DNA of 64,000 nt from JBGVSA01 sp049840475 (GTDB taxonomy: Bacteria; Pseudomonadota; Gammaproteobacteria; Burkholderiales; Rhodocyclaceae), in NCBI GenBank assembly GCA_049840475.1, contig JASGKX010000002.1, positions 372,001 through 436,000 of the forward strand, in the 5' to 3' direction. Positions 27,188 to 36,205 of the stretch are shown here, piece by piece (within the stretch, counting starts at the first letter, position 1; each line of letters starts with the position of its first letter). Both the position numbers and the translations under genes were made by a program. Below the pieces are notes generated by a model. It did not search any database and was not told where the DNA came from. It worked only from the letters and a program-made list of their open reading frames with translations.

Positions 27188-28231
27188 TCATACCAACGGC
27201 ACGAGGAAATCGTTGGAGATGCGGTTACCCAGATCAGCAACCTTGTCGATGAAGCCGGTCAGGTATTCGTGCAGGCCCTCTTCGAACACGTCGTTGACAC
27301 GGCCAAAGCGCAGTGACGCGGCCAGCTCGCCCGCCCTCCGTTCGGTTTCTGCCGAACGCTGGTTGGCAACCTTCAGCAGCAGCCCGTAGACCTCTTCGGT
27401 GCAGTGCGCGAGCGAGCGCGGCATGTCGCGGTGCAAGACCAGCAACTCCGCCACCTTGGCCGGCGTGATGACGTCGCGATACACGCGGCGGTAGATCTCG
27501 AAAGCCGACACCGAATGCAGCAGCGCGCTCCACTGGTAATACTCGGCGGCTTCGTCGCGGCGGTTCGACACGCCCAGCTCATGGAATTTCACATCAAGCA
27601 GGCGTGCGGTGCTATCCGCGCGTTCCAGGAAGGTGCCCAGGCGCATGAAGTGCATCGCCTCGTCGCGCATCATGGTGCCGACCGACACGCCGCGCGACAG
27701 ATGCGAACGGAACTTCACCCATTCGAAAAATTCGGAAGCACCGTCGCCTTCCAGCCCCGCCGCGGTGAAACTGCGCATGGCGATCCAGGTGGCGTTGATG
27801 GTCTCCCACAACTCCGACGTGAGCGTGCCCCGTACAGCATGCGCGTTCTCACGTGCGGCGCGCAGGCACGACACGATGCTCGACGGATTGTCGCGGTCGA
27901 GCACCATGAAGTGCATCACTGCGGACGGCTGGTACGGCTTGCCGGTGAGCCGATACAGTTCGAGCAGGCCCATGGTGTCGAGCGCGGCACGCCACTGACG
28001 CTCAACATCCTGCGTCTTTTGCGGCAGCAACGACATCCGGTTGTTCACGTCGAGCATGCGGGCGATGTTCTCCGCGCGCTCAACGTAGCGTGACATCCAG
28101 AAGAGATGGTCCGCCGTGCGGCTGAGCATCACCCCGGCGCGCACGCCAACGCGGCGGGCAGGAACCAGGCTGATGTCGCCCTCGTCGGACTGACTCTGCG
28201 ATTGCATGACTGCGGTGGTTTCCATGCTCAT
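27188..28231 (-). CDS. Alpha-E domain-containing protein (DUF403)
   Basis: A 347-aa helical protein of the alpha-E family (COG2307), named for conserved Glu residues on helices. The core starts at MLSRTADHLFWMSRYVERAENIARMLDV (about 35-62) and continues through LRLGTFLERADSTARLLDVK-like repeats (about 207-226). It always travels with the circularly permuted ATP-grasp protein. Comparative genomics predicts a role in making or handling a peptide product. Start: ATG 28231, with ATG 28225 as alternative. It lies 4 bases after the ATP-grasp stop, hence a tight operon. Confidence 0.93.
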   Translation of the reverse strand: MSMETTAVMQSQSQSDEGDISLVPARRVGVRAGVMLSRTADHLFWMSRYVERAENIARMLDVNNRMSLLPQKTQDVERQWRAALDTMGLLELYRLTGKPYQPSAVMHFMVLDRDNPSSIVSCLRAARENAHAVRGTLTSELWETINATWIAMRSFTAAGLEGDGASEFFEWVKFRSHLSRGVSVGTMMRDEAMHFMRLGTFLERADSTARLLDVKFHELGVSNRRDEAAEYYQWSALLHSVSAFEIYRRVYRDVITPAKVAELLVLHRDMPRSLAHCTEEVYGLLLKVANQRSAETERRAGELAASLRFGRVNDVFEEGLHEYLTGFIDKVADLGNRISNDFLVPLV

Positions 28232-28235
28232 CGCC

Positions 28236-29654
28236 TCAACCCTCCAGAACCCAGGTGTCTTTGGTGCCGCCCCCTTGCGAAGAGTTCACAACCAGTGACC
28301 CTTCCTTGAGCGCAACGCGGGTGAGCCCGCCGGGCACGAAACGCACTTCACGCCCGGACAGCACGAAGGGCCGCAGATCGATGTGGCGTGGCGCGATGCC
28401 GCGCTCCACAAAGGTCGGGCAGGCCGACAGTGCCAGCGTCGGCTGGGCGATGTACTTCTCGGGCGCGGCGAGGATGCGCTTGCGAAAATCCTCGATCTGC
28501 TCGCGCGTTGAAGCCGGCCCTACCAGCATGCCGTAGCCACCGGCGCCGTGAACCTCTTTGACGACCAGCTCGGGCAGATGCGCCAGCGTGTAATCGAGGT
28601 CTTCCTTTTTGCGCAGCATGTACGTGGGCACGTTGTTGAGCAGCGGCTCTTCACCCAGGTAAAAGCGGATCATCTCCGGCACGTACGGGTAGATCGACTT
28701 GTCATCGGCCACGCCGGTGCCGATGGCGTTGGCCAGCGTGACGCCACCTTCGCGATACGCATCGAGCAGACCCGGCACACCCAGCATGGAATCCGGGCGG
28801 AACGCCTTGGGGTCGAGAAAGTCGTCGTCGATGCGTCGATAGATCACATCCACCTGTTGCGGCCCCTGCGTGGTACGCATGAACACACGACCGCCGCGCA
28901 CGAACAGATCACGCCCCTCGACCAGTTCCACGCCCATTTGCTGCGCGAGGAACGCATGTTCGAAGTACGCGCTGTTGTACGAACCGGGGGTCAGCACGAC
29001 CACCGTCGGGTCGGGCGTCCCCTGTTGTGCGACTGCACGCAGCGTGTCCAGCAGCAGGTCCGGGTAATGCTCGACGGGGGCGACGCGGTAGCGCGCGAAC
29101 AATTCGGGGAAGAGCCGCATCATCATCTTGCGGTCTTCGATCATGTACGACACACCAGAGGGCACGCGCAGATTGTCTTCCAGCACGTAGAACTCGCCCG
29201 CCCCTGCGCGCACGACGTCGATGCCGGCGATGGCCGCATAGATGTCGCCCGGCACATTCACGCCCTGCATTTCGCGCCGGTACTGCGCGTTCCCCAACAC
29301 TTGCTCGCGCGGGATGCGCCCCGCCGCGATGATCGCCTGGTCGTGGTAAATGTCGTGAATGAAGGCATTGAGCGCCTTGACGCGCTGGCGCAGGCCGGAC
29401 GCCAGCAATTGCCACTCATCCGCCGGGATGATGCGCGGAATCACATCGAAGGGAATCAGCCGTTCAGTCCCCTCGGCTTCGCCATACACGGCGAAGGTGA
29501 TGCCGACACGGTGGAAGAGCGCGTCGGCCGCCTCTCGCTTATCCGCAAGACGTTGCGGCGAGATGGCGCCAAGCCACTCCTGGAACTTGTTGTAGTGCGA
29601 GCGCACCTCGCCGTCCGGCTCGGTCATCTCGTTGTAGAACTGAGTCGCCGCCAT
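28236..29654 (-). CDS. Circularly permuted ATP-grasp type 2 protein (DUF404/DUF407)
   Basis: A 472-aa protein of COG2308, an ATP-grasp amide-ligase fold with circular permutation, predicted to join amino acids or peptides in an ATP-dependent manner. Family marks include FHRVGITFAVYGE, EGTERLIPFDVIPRIIP (about 65-81), LEDNLRVPSGVSYM (about 170-183), TPGSYNSAYFEHAFLA and GAGGYGMLVGP. ATG 29654 is chosen: GAGGA (minus strand) precedes it. First gene of the Anbu operon. The transglutaminase-like gene that is often the fourth member is not adjacent. No substrate is known experimentally. Confidence 0.93.
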   Translation of the reverse strand: MAATQFYNEMTEPDGEVRSHYNKFQEWLGAISPQRLADKREAADALFHRVGITFAVYGEAEGTERLIPFDVIPRIIPADEWQLLASGLRQRVKALNAFIHDIYHDQAIIAAGRIPREQVLGNAQYRREMQGVNVPGDIYAAIAGIDVVRAGAGEFYVLEDNLRVPSGVSYMIEDRKMMMRLFPELFARYRVAPVEHYPDLLLDTLRAVAQQGTPDPTVVVLTPGSYNSAYFEHAFLAQQMGVELVEGRDLFVRGGRVFMRTTQGPQQVDVIYRRIDDDFLDPKAFRPDSMLGVPGLLDAYREGGVTLANAIGTGVADDKSIYPYVPEMIRFYLGEEPLLNNVPTYMLRKKEDLDYTLAHLPELVVKEVHGAGGYGMLVGPASTREQIEDFRKRILAAPEKYIAQPTLALSACPTFVERGIAPRHIDLRPFVLSGREVRFVPGGLTRVALKEGSLVVNSSQGGGTKDTWVLEG

Positions 29655-29799
29655 AACAATCCTCACTCCGCGTGTTCAGGTCTGAACGACATGAAGCGAA
29701 AGATATGCCATGAGTAGATGACAGGCAGATAACCATGCCCCTCATGACATGAAATCAGCGTGTTGGCCATCTTCGGCCGACTGGCTGAACGCCCGCGTC

Positions 29800-29886
29800 T
29801 GGTGCGCAAATCGCGCACGGTGCAGACGAAATGGCGCGACTGCACCACGCCGGCCCGCACAAAGAACAGGTCTAAATCCTGTTCTA
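29800..29886. repeat. Cluster of three inverted repeats before the Anbu operon
   Basis: TGCGC/GCGCA (29803-29817), GGTGCAG (29819-29825) with CTGCACC (29840-29846), and AGAACAGG / CCTGTTCT (29863-29870 with 29878-29885). The last overlaps the stop codon of the hydrolase gene and probably forms its 3' hairpin. The others sit in the upstream region of the ATP-grasp gene. Confidence 0.5.
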
Positions 29887-30906
29887 GAAGACGGTCTGGC
29901 AGCCGCCAAGGTCGAAAAGCGCCGCCCGCCCGCAGACCGAATCGAACATATGCCCGGCGTTATGCCCCACCTTGGGGACGATCCAGGCGCGATGTCGCAG
30001 CGCGGGATCACGTTGGCGCAAATACGTCACGTACGACTGTCCGCGCATCAGTCGCCACGCGCCCTGCGCTTCACCCGCACAACTCTTGTCGAGCGCAGGA
30101 TGGTCCGGGCGGGTATCGGCGCCGCCCAGCAAATAGATGACGTCACGCGCCGCATAGCGGGCCTCATAGGCGGAGGGTGACAGCGCATGTGCATAGGCCG
30201 GCGCGCCGTCCCAGCCGTATTTCCAACGATTGGCCGCCGGACAGGTTGCCTCGTCCACGGCCGCAAATGCGCCGTCGCCTACCGGGCGAGCATTGGAGAA
30301 ATACAGGTACGAGGAAGGATTGGCGACGACATACCGAACAGAAACGCCACGCTCGCTCAGTGTGGCGTCGCCCTGCCCCACAACGGCGTAGCGCTGCACC
30401 AATTGGCCGCCACCCGAATGTCCGGCCAACACCACTTCGTGCAGCATGGGGAAGCGTGTGCGATCGCTCAGGCGGGCGAGGATGGCGTCGATGGCCTCGA
30501 AAGAACCGATCGATGCCGGCGCTGCCGCGGGCAGGCCATCCTCCCATCCGGCCCGGCGCCAGCGGAGTACGTCAGCGTCCGCGCCATCGCGGATGTCCGC
30601 CGTGCTCAGAAATTGCGGGGTGACGATGAGGATTGATGATTCAGATGCGCCCGCATCGTGCAGCGCGGTGCGCGCGTAGCGCAGGTAGTTGGCGGCGTCG
30701 CGATTGACGCCATGGAACACGATCACGGCCCGTTCAACTTGGGGCAGCGGTCTGTTCCAGTCCAGCGAGGTGGCGATGGCCAGTTGCCCACGCCCTTCGG
30801 GTGTGGCGACCTCCAGCCGACCGTCGAGCACTTCTTTGACGGCCGCACTGGCGGGCAAGGCCAAGGCGGCGGCGCTGAGCATCAGGCTGCACAACGCGCG
30901 CCGCAT
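29884..30906 (-). CDS. Exported alpha/beta-hydrolase
   Basis: A 340-aa alpha/beta-hydrolase with a Sec signal peptide (MRRALCSLMLSAAALALPASA|A, residues 1-21). The nucleophile elbow is GHSGGG (Ser about residue 159). The oxyanion region is VIVFHGVNRDAANYL (about 49-63), and a late His lies in VGHNAGHMF. It may be an esterase or related lipase-like enzyme of the periplasm; substrate unknown. ATG 30906 is preferred over the long upstream open frame because it starts the signal peptide. It lies 11 bases after purM and may be co-transcribed. Confidence 0.82.
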   Translation of the reverse strand: MRRALCSLMLSAAALALPASAAVKEVLDGRLEVATPEGRGQLAIATSLDWNRPLPQVERAVIVFHGVNRDAANYLRYARTALHDAGASESSILIVTPQFLSTADIRDGADADVLRWRRAGWEDGLPAAAPASIGSFEAIDAILARLSDRTRFPMLHEVVLAGHSGGGQLVQRYAVVGQGDATLSERGVSVRYVVANPSSYLYFSNARPVGDGAFAAVDEATCPAANRWKYGWDGAPAYAHALSPSAYEARYAARDVIYLLGGADTRPDHPALDKSCAGEAQGAWRLMRGQSYVTYLRQRDPALRHRAWIVPKVGHNAGHMFDSVCGRAALFDLGGCQTVF

Positions 30907-30917
30907 AATAGGCCGGA

Positions 30918-31949
30918 TCAGACGACGACAGTCGGGGCGCGCCCGTTGCGCTCTTCGATCTGGCCGAGGCGATAGACCGTCTCGCCTTGCGCGGTCAGTG
31001 CGGCGGTCGCGGCATCGGCGTCTTCGGCGGCCACGATCACCACCATCCCCACGCCGCAGTTGAAGGTACGGTACATCTCGTTCGGATCGATGTTGCCCTG
31101 CTGTTGCAGCCACTGGAACAGCGGCGGCATCTGCCAGGCCGACTTGCTGATCACGGCCGTCAGTTCGTCGCGCAGAATGCGCGGCACGTTCTCCAGCAGG
31201 CCGCCACCCGTGATGTGAGCCATCCCCTTGACCAGGCCGGCGCGCGACTTGATCAGCGAGAGCATCGACTTCACGTACAGGCGGGTCGGCTCCATGACCA
31301 CGTCGCGGAAGGGACGACCGTGGAAATCGGCGTTCATGTCGGGCTTGGCCAGATCGATGATCTTGCGGATCAGCGAGTAGCCGTTCGAATGCGCGCCGGA
31401 GGACGCCAGACCCAGCACCACGTCGCCGGGGCGGATCGTCGAACCATCGATGATCTGGCTCTTTTCGACTGCGCCAACGGCAAAGCCGGCCAGATCGTAT
31501 TCGCCGGCCGGGTACATGCCCGGCATTTCAGCCGTTTCGCCGCCGATCAGCGCACAACCCGACAGCTCGCAGCCGCGGGCAATGCCCTGCACCACGGTTG
31601 CAGCGGTATCGACGTCGAGCTTGCCGCAGGCGAAATAATCGAGGAAGAACAGCGGCTCGGCGCCCTGCACGAGAATGTCATTGACGCTCATGGCAACCAG
31701 ATCCTGGCCTACCGTGTCGTGCTTGTTCAGTTCGAATGCAAGCTTGAGCTTGGTGCCCACGCCGTCGGTGCCGGACACCAGCACAGGTTCCTTGTACTGC
31801 TTGGAAATTTCGAACAGCGCGCCAAAGCCGCCAATGCCGCCGAGAACCTCGGGGCGCATGGTTTTTTTGGCAAAAGGCTTGATACGGTCGACCAGGGCGT
31901 CGCCCGCGTCAATATCCACACCGGCGTCGCGATAAGTCAGGGAGCTCAC
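30918..31949 (-). CDS. purM: Phosphoribosylformylglycinamidine cyclo-ligase (AIR synthetase)
   Basis: PurM closes the imidazole ring of AIR in step 5 of purine synthesis, using ATP. The 343-aa product shows SLTYRDAGVDIDAGDALV at the start, GGFGALFEI, SGTDGVGTKLKLA (about 55-67), VAMSVNDILVQGAEPLFFLDY and GGETAEMPGMY (about 138-148), all intact. GTG 31949 is chosen, because GAGAGGA lies 7 bases before it and the length then equals that of E. coli PurM; an upstream in-frame ATG (31985) is less likely. Confidence 0.96.
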   Translation of the reverse strand: MSSLTYRDAGVDIDAGDALVDRIKPFAKKTMRPEVLGGIGGFGALFEISKQYKEPVLVSGTDGVGTKLKLAFELNKHDTVGQDLVAMSVNDILVQGAEPLFFLDYFACGKLDVDTAATVVQGIARGCELSGCALIGGETAEMPGMYPAGEYDLAGFAVGAVEKSQIIDGSTIRPGDVVLGLASSGAHSNGYSLIRKIIDLAKPDMNADFHGRPFRDVVMEPTRLYVKSMLSLIKSRAGLVKGMAHITGGGLLENVPRILRDELTAVISKSAWQMPPLFQWLQQQGNIDPNEMYRTFNCGVGMVVIVAAEDADAATAALTAQGETVYRLGQIEERNGRAPTVVV

Positions 31950-32337
31950 TTGCAATCCTCTCAGGCGGTTGAGTTCAGCCGCCACATAGGTAACATTAAC
32001 GGCCTTTGTCGGCCCTTAGAACCTATTCCGCTCTTACTGCGATGTCGTGATCGGGGCTCGTGTGCTGCCCGGAATCCTCGTTTATGTGCAATAAACTCCG
32101 GTTCCTGTGCTGCGCTTGGCCCTCGCTGACGACCTTATCGCTACAGATCGAGAACAGATTTTTGCGCGGTTCCCACCGCCCATGGCGGGCAGGCAAGAAC
32201 ACGAAAAGCCGGATTCTACCAAACAGCCACCTCATGACCGCGTCCAATCTGCTGTTTGCCCACGTTGCAGGGCCGGGCTGTATCCATGGGGCGCGGAGAG
32301 GCGTCTGCGCCGTTAGTTGGGCCCATCCAGACAACGC
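31950..32337. other. Intergenic region between purM and hda
   Basis: 388 bases between divergent genes, long for this compact region. It should hold both promoters. No gene, RNA or strong promoter was recognised; only short GC-rich hairpins are visible (for example around 32190-32205). Confidence 0.5.
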
Positions 32338-33024
32338 ATGAGACAACTGATCCTTAACATCCGGCCGCATATTGAATGCAGCCTGGACAACTTCGTGCCC
32401 GGCGACAACGCCGATCTGCTCGCTGCACTGGCGCAGCAATTGGCACGACGCGACGGCAGCGTGCTGTACCTCTGGGGCGAGCCCGGCAGCGGCCGCACGC
32501 ACCTGCTGCATGCGGCCGTGGCCGCTGCACACCAACGCGCGACGCAGTTCATCGCCGCCGACGCATGGCAAACGCCTGTCGAGGCCGACGGCGCACTAAT
32601 CGTCATCGACGACGTGCAGGCCACCAACGCCGAAGCGCAAGGCGATATCTTTCGCGCCCTGATCCGCGCGCGCGACCTGCAGACCAGCCTGATCATTGCG
32701 GGCGACGCCCCGGCGCACCGGCTGCCGATCCGCGACGACGTCTCCAGCCGCATCGCCCAAGGACTGACCTTCGAGATCAAGCCGCTGGCCGACGAGCAGA
32801 AAGCCGCCACCTTGCTGCAGCACGCGCGCAGCCGCGGCATGACGGTCGGCCCGGAGATCGTCAATTACCTGCTGCGCCATGGGCGCCGCGACCTGCCCTG
32901 GCTGATGGCGGTACTCGACGCGCTGGATGAAGCCTCGCTGTCGCTCTCCCGCCCGGTCACCCTGCCGCTGCTGCGCGACATCATCAAGGATGCCGCTCCG
33001 GCCCAAACCGACGACAACGCATGA
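32338..33024 (+). CDS. hda: DnaA regulatory inactivator Hda
   Basis: Hda is a DnaA-like AAA+ protein that works with the sliding clamp to promote hydrolysis of DnaA-bound ATP after initiation. The 228-aa product starts MRQLILNIRPH. It has a degenerate Walker A GEPGSGRTH (about 47-55; Arg in place of Lys is usual for Hda), Walker B LIVIDDVQA (about 85-93) and a sensor region. The N-terminal QLILNI is the beta-clamp-binding motif position. The stop overlaps the next start (ATGA), so it is coupled to the HAD gene. Confidence 0.93.
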   Translation: MRQLILNIRPHIECSLDNFVPGDNADLLAALAQQLARRDGSVLYLWGEPGSGRTHLLHAAVAAAHQRATQFIAADAWQTPVEADGALIVIDDVQATNAEAQGDIFRALIRARDLQTSLIIAGDAPAHRLPIRDDVSSRIAQGLTFEIKPLADEQKAATLLQHARSRGMTVGPEIVNYLLRHGRRDLPWLMAVLDALDEASLSLSRPVTLPLLRDIIKDAAPAQTDDNA

Positions 33025-33692
33025 CGAACCTGACGCTTTTCGATCTCGACAACACGCTGCTGGGCGGCGATTCCGACCACGCCTGGGGGCAATTCCTGTG
33101 CGACCAGGGGATAGTGGACCGCCAGGAGTACGAAACCACCAACGACCGTTTTTACGCGCAGTACAAGGACGGCACGCTCGACATGAACGCCTTTCTGGCT
33201 TTCGTGTTGGCGCCCATGACCCGCCTGACGCGCGCAGAACTAGACACCCTGCACGCCCGTTTCATGCGCGAATGCATCGAGCCGATCGTGCTGCCGCGCG
33301 GCCTTGAGCTGGTGCGCAAACATCTGGATGCCGGTGACCTCGTCGCCATCGTGACCGCCACCAACGCGTTCGTAACGGCGCCCATCGTCCGCCTGTTCGG
33401 CGTGCAACACCTGATTGCCACCATTCCGGCGCAGGAAAACGGCCGTTTTACGGGCCTTGCACGCGGCACGCCCGCCTTCCGCGAGGGCAAGATCGCCCGC
33501 GTCGAAGCCTGGCTGGAGTCGATGGCCCTGAACTGGGGCAGCTTTACGCAGACGAACTTCTACAGCGACTCGCTCAACGACCTGCCGCTACTGCAAAAGG
33601 TCGCCAACCCGGTGGCCGTAGACCCGGACGAGACCCTGCGCACCTACGCCACCGAACGCGGTTGGCCGGTGATCAGCCTGCGCCAGCGCTAA
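33021..33692 (+). CDS. HAD-IB family phosphatase (SerB-like)
   Basis: A 223-aa haloacid-dehalogenase hydrolase of subfamily IB. Motif I is DLDNTLLGGDSD (nucleophile Asp8, about 8-19), motif II IVTATN (about 110-115), and motif IV YSDSLNDLPLL (about 184-194). This branch includes phosphoserine phosphatase relatives. The substrate is not decided by sequence, and CicA-like or histidinol-phosphate phosphatase roles are possible. It overlaps hda by 4 bases and precedes pcnB, an arrangement conserved in Burkholderiaceae. Confidence 0.9.
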   Translation: MTNLTLFDLDNTLLGGDSDHAWGQFLCDQGIVDRQEYETTNDRFYAQYKDGTLDMNAFLAFVLAPMTRLTRAELDTLHARFMRECIEPIVLPRGLELVRKHLDAGDLVAIVTATNAFVTAPIVRLFGVQHLIATIPAQENGRFTGLARGTPAFREGKIARVEAWLESMALNWGSFTQTNFYSDSLNDLPLLQKVANPVAVDPDETLRTYATERGWPVISLRQR

Positions 33693-33787
33693 AGCGCGCC
33701 CAACATGACTCAGGCAATGGCGAACGCATGGGGATATACTTCTCAGGATTCGGCCCCGGACACCTTGTCTTCCACCTATAAGAACGC

Positions 33788-35152
33788 ATGATCAGAAAAT
33801 TGCTGCGTCGCGTATTCAAGCGCGCCGAGCCGGCCGTCACGCAGGAACCGGCCGTCATCCCCGCCGAACTGCACGGCATCCGCAAGGAAGACATTTCGCC
33901 CGCCGCGCGCAAGGTCTGCTATGTACTCCAGGAGGCCGGCCACAAAGCCTACGTGGTAGGCGGCGCCGTGCGCGACCTGATTGCTGGCGCCACGCCCAAG
34001 GATTTCGACGTCGCAACCGACGCCACGCCCGAACAGGTGCGCGCCCTGTTCCGCCGCTCGCGCATCATCGGCCGGCGCTTCCGCATCGTGCACGTCATGA
34101 GCGGGCAGGAGACCATCGAGGTTTCCACCTTCCGCGCCATGAATTCGGAAGAAAGCTCCACCGACGAACACGGCCGTATCCTGCAGGACAACGTTTGGGG
34201 TTCGATGGCCGAGGACGCCACGCGCCGCGACTTCACCGTCAACGCGCTGTACTACGACCCAAGCACGCAGACGGTGGTCGATTACCACCACGGCGTGGCC
34301 GATCTGCAACAGAAAACCCTGCGCATGATCGGGGAGCCGCACCAGCGCTATCGCGAAGACCCGGTCCGCATGCTGCGCGCGGTTCGGCTGGCGGCAAAAC
34401 TCGGGCTCATCATCGATCCGGACGCGCGTCACCCCATCCGCGAGATGGCGAGCCTGCTCGAAAACGTGCCGTTGGCGCGCCTGTTCGACGAAATCCTCAA
34501 GCTGCTGACCAGCGGCCACGCCGTGCCCTGTTTGCGCCAGTTGCGCGAAGAAGGCCTGCATACCGGTCTGCTGCCGATGCTCGACGTCATTCTCGACCAA
34601 CCGGTCGGCGAGCGTTTCGTGTGGCTGTCGCTGGAGAACACCGACGCCCGCGTACGCGCAGGCAAATCCGTGTCACCGGGCTTTTTGTTTGCCACGCTGC
34701 TGTGGCATCAAGTGCTGACCAACTGGAACGAGCGCCGCGCGCACAAGGAACCGTCGCATCCGGCGCTGTTCGCGGCGATGGGCGAAGTGCTCGACACGCA
34801 GGCCGAAAAGCTTGCCATTACGCGTCGCATCTCTGCCGACATCACCGAAATCTGGGCGCTGCAGCCGCGCTTTGAAAAGCGCGCCGGCAAGGCGCCCTAC
34901 CGACTGCTGGAACAACCACGCTACCGCGCGGGCTACGACTTTTTGCGCCTGCGCGCAGAAAGCGGCGAAATTCCGATGGAGCTGCCGGATTGGTGGGACA
35001 ACTTCGCCGATGCCGGCGGCAACGCGCGCGAGGAGATGCTGCAAGCGCAGCCGCGCGACCCCGCCGCCAAGAAGCGCCGCCGCCGTCCGCGCCGCAAGGC
35101 CGAGCCGGATTCCGGCGGCGATGTGCCCGCCGAAGCCGGTAGCGACGACTGA
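33788..35152 (+). CDS. pcnB: Poly(A) polymerase I
   Basis: PcnB adds 3' poly(A) tails that mark RNAs for decay. The 454-aa product has the nucleotidyltransferase motif VVGGAVRDL (about 57-65) and DFDVATDATPEQ (about 74-85, catalytic Asp pair). The RRDFTVNALYYD signature (about 147-158), RNA-binding neck REDPVRMLRAVRLAAKLG, and a strongly basic tail (KKRRRRPRRK) complete it. Mechanism and domains intact. It has an Arg/Lys-rich tail typical of PAP I as opposed to CCA-adding enzymes. Confidence 0.94.
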   Translation: MIRKLLRRVFKRAEPAVTQEPAVIPAELHGIRKEDISPAARKVCYVLQEAGHKAYVVGGAVRDLIAGATPKDFDVATDATPEQVRALFRRSRIIGRRFRIVHVMSGQETIEVSTFRAMNSEESSTDEHGRILQDNVWGSMAEDATRRDFTVNALYYDPSTQTVVDYHHGVADLQQKTLRMIGEPHQRYREDPVRMLRAVRLAAKLGLIIDPDARHPIREMASLLENVPLARLFDEILKLLTSGHAVPCLRQLREEGLHTGLLPMLDVILDQPVGERFVWLSLENTDARVRAGKSVSPGFLFATLLWHQVLTNWNERRAHKEPSHPALFAAMGEVLDTQAEKLAITRRISADITEIWALQPRFEKRAGKAPYRLLEQPRYRAGYDFLRLRAESGEIPMELPDWWDNFADAGGNAREEMLQAQPRDPAAKKRRRRPRRKAEPDSGGDVPAEAGSDD

Positions 35153-35334
35153 CCGGCACACGGAAAAGCAAGTACGTCCGGTCGCCCCGCTGCGGCCGGG
35201 ACCTCAATCTCCGGGGCATCCCTGCGCGTAGCGTCGAGGGTGTAAGAGCCTGGAACGTGGTGAAGCGTCGTAACGGCCCGCATCAAGGCACACTGGCGCG
35301 ACACCCGGTCTAGGCTCCAAATCGAAAGGGACGC

Positions 35335-35835
35335 ATGGGCTCGATATTGACGATGTACAACGCCTGGATCGGCGTGGGCGCCAACCTGGGCGACGCCGCC
35401 GACACGGTGCGCGCAGCGATCCGCACGCTGGGCGAGCAGCCACACTGCCGTCTGCTGGCGGCTTCCAGCCTGTACCGCACGGCACCGATCGACGCAGAAG
35501 GGCAGCCCGATTACATCAACGCGGTGGTCTTGCTCGACACCGCGCTCGGCCCCACCTTGCTGCTGGAAACACTGCTGGCCGTCGAAAAACGTTTTGGGCG
35601 AGTGCGCTCCACCCCCAACGCCGCCCGCACGCTGGACCTTGATCTGCTGATGTACGACCAACGTGTCATCGATCACCCCGGCCTTGTCGTACCGCATCCG
35701 CGTATGCACGAGCGCGCCTTTGTGCTGCGTCCTCTGGCAGAGATTTCGCCGGACCTCCAGATCCCCGGGCAGGGCCCCGTGCAAGAACTGCTTGCAGGCG
35801 TGGCTGACCAACGCATCGAACGCATCAAGGACTGA
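35335..35835 (+). CDS. folK: 6-hydroxymethyl-7,8-dihydropterin pyrophosphokinase (HPPK)
   Basis: FolK transfers pyrophosphate from ATP to hydroxymethyl-dihydropterin in folate synthesis. The 166-aa product has WIGVGANLGD (about 9-18), LYRTAPIDAEGQPDYINAVV (about 47-66), LEKRFGRVR-like AVEKRFGRVR and ARTLDLDLLMYD (about 100-111, Mg-binding Asp). The final PHPRMHERAFVLRPLAEI is standard. A start at 35353 (MYNAW) is possible, but AAAGGGA precedes 35335. It is followed 5 bases later by the DUF486 gene, in an operon with panB. Confidence 0.95.
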   Translation: MGSILTMYNAWIGVGANLGDAADTVRAAIRTLGEQPHCRLLAASSLYRTAPIDAEGQPDYINAVVLLDTALGPTLLLETLLAVEKRFGRVRSTPNAARTLDLDLLMYDQRVIDHPGLVVPHPRMHERAFVLRPLAEISPDLQIPGQGPVQELLAGVADQRIERIKD

Positions 35836-35840
35836 CCCCC

Positions 35841-36194
35841 ATGTTCGCCGCCGTGCCGGTCTGGGTGCAGACCACTGTGCTGCTGGTGTGCTCGAATGTG
35901 TTCATGACGTTCGCGTGGTATGGGCATCTCAAGAACCTACAGAGCCGGCCATGGATCATCGCTGCGCTGGTGAGCTGGGGCATCGCGCTCTTTGAGTATC
36001 TGCTGCAAGTGCCCGCCAACCGCATCGGGGTGTCGCATTTCACGCTGCCGCAACTCAAGATCCTGCAAGAAGTGATCACCCTGTCGGTGTTCGTCCCCTT
36101 CTCGCTGTTCTACATGCAGCAGCCGATCAAACTTGACTACCTGTGGGCCACGCTCTGTATGCTGGGCGCGGTCTATTTCATCTTCCGAAGCTGA
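35841..36194 (+). CDS. DUF486 (DMT-type) membrane protein
   Basis: A 117-aa four-helix membrane protein of the DUF486 family, related to the drug/metabolite transporter fold. Conserved elements are MTFAWYGHLKN (about 22-32), a central ISWGIALFEYLLQVPANRIG-like segment (about 46-63), and KILQEVITLSVFVPFSLFYM. Transport activity is inferred only from the fold. It lies between folK and the deoxynucleoside kinase gene with short gaps (5 and 11 bases), so it is in the same operon. Confidence 0.88.
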   Translation: MFAAVPVWVQTTVLLVCSNVFMTFAWYGHLKNLQSRPWIIAALVSWGIALFEYLLQVPANRIGVSHFTLPQLKILQEVITLSVFVPFSLFYMQQPIKLDYLWATLCMLGAVYFIFRS

Positions 36195-36205
36195 AAACGC
36201 CATCC

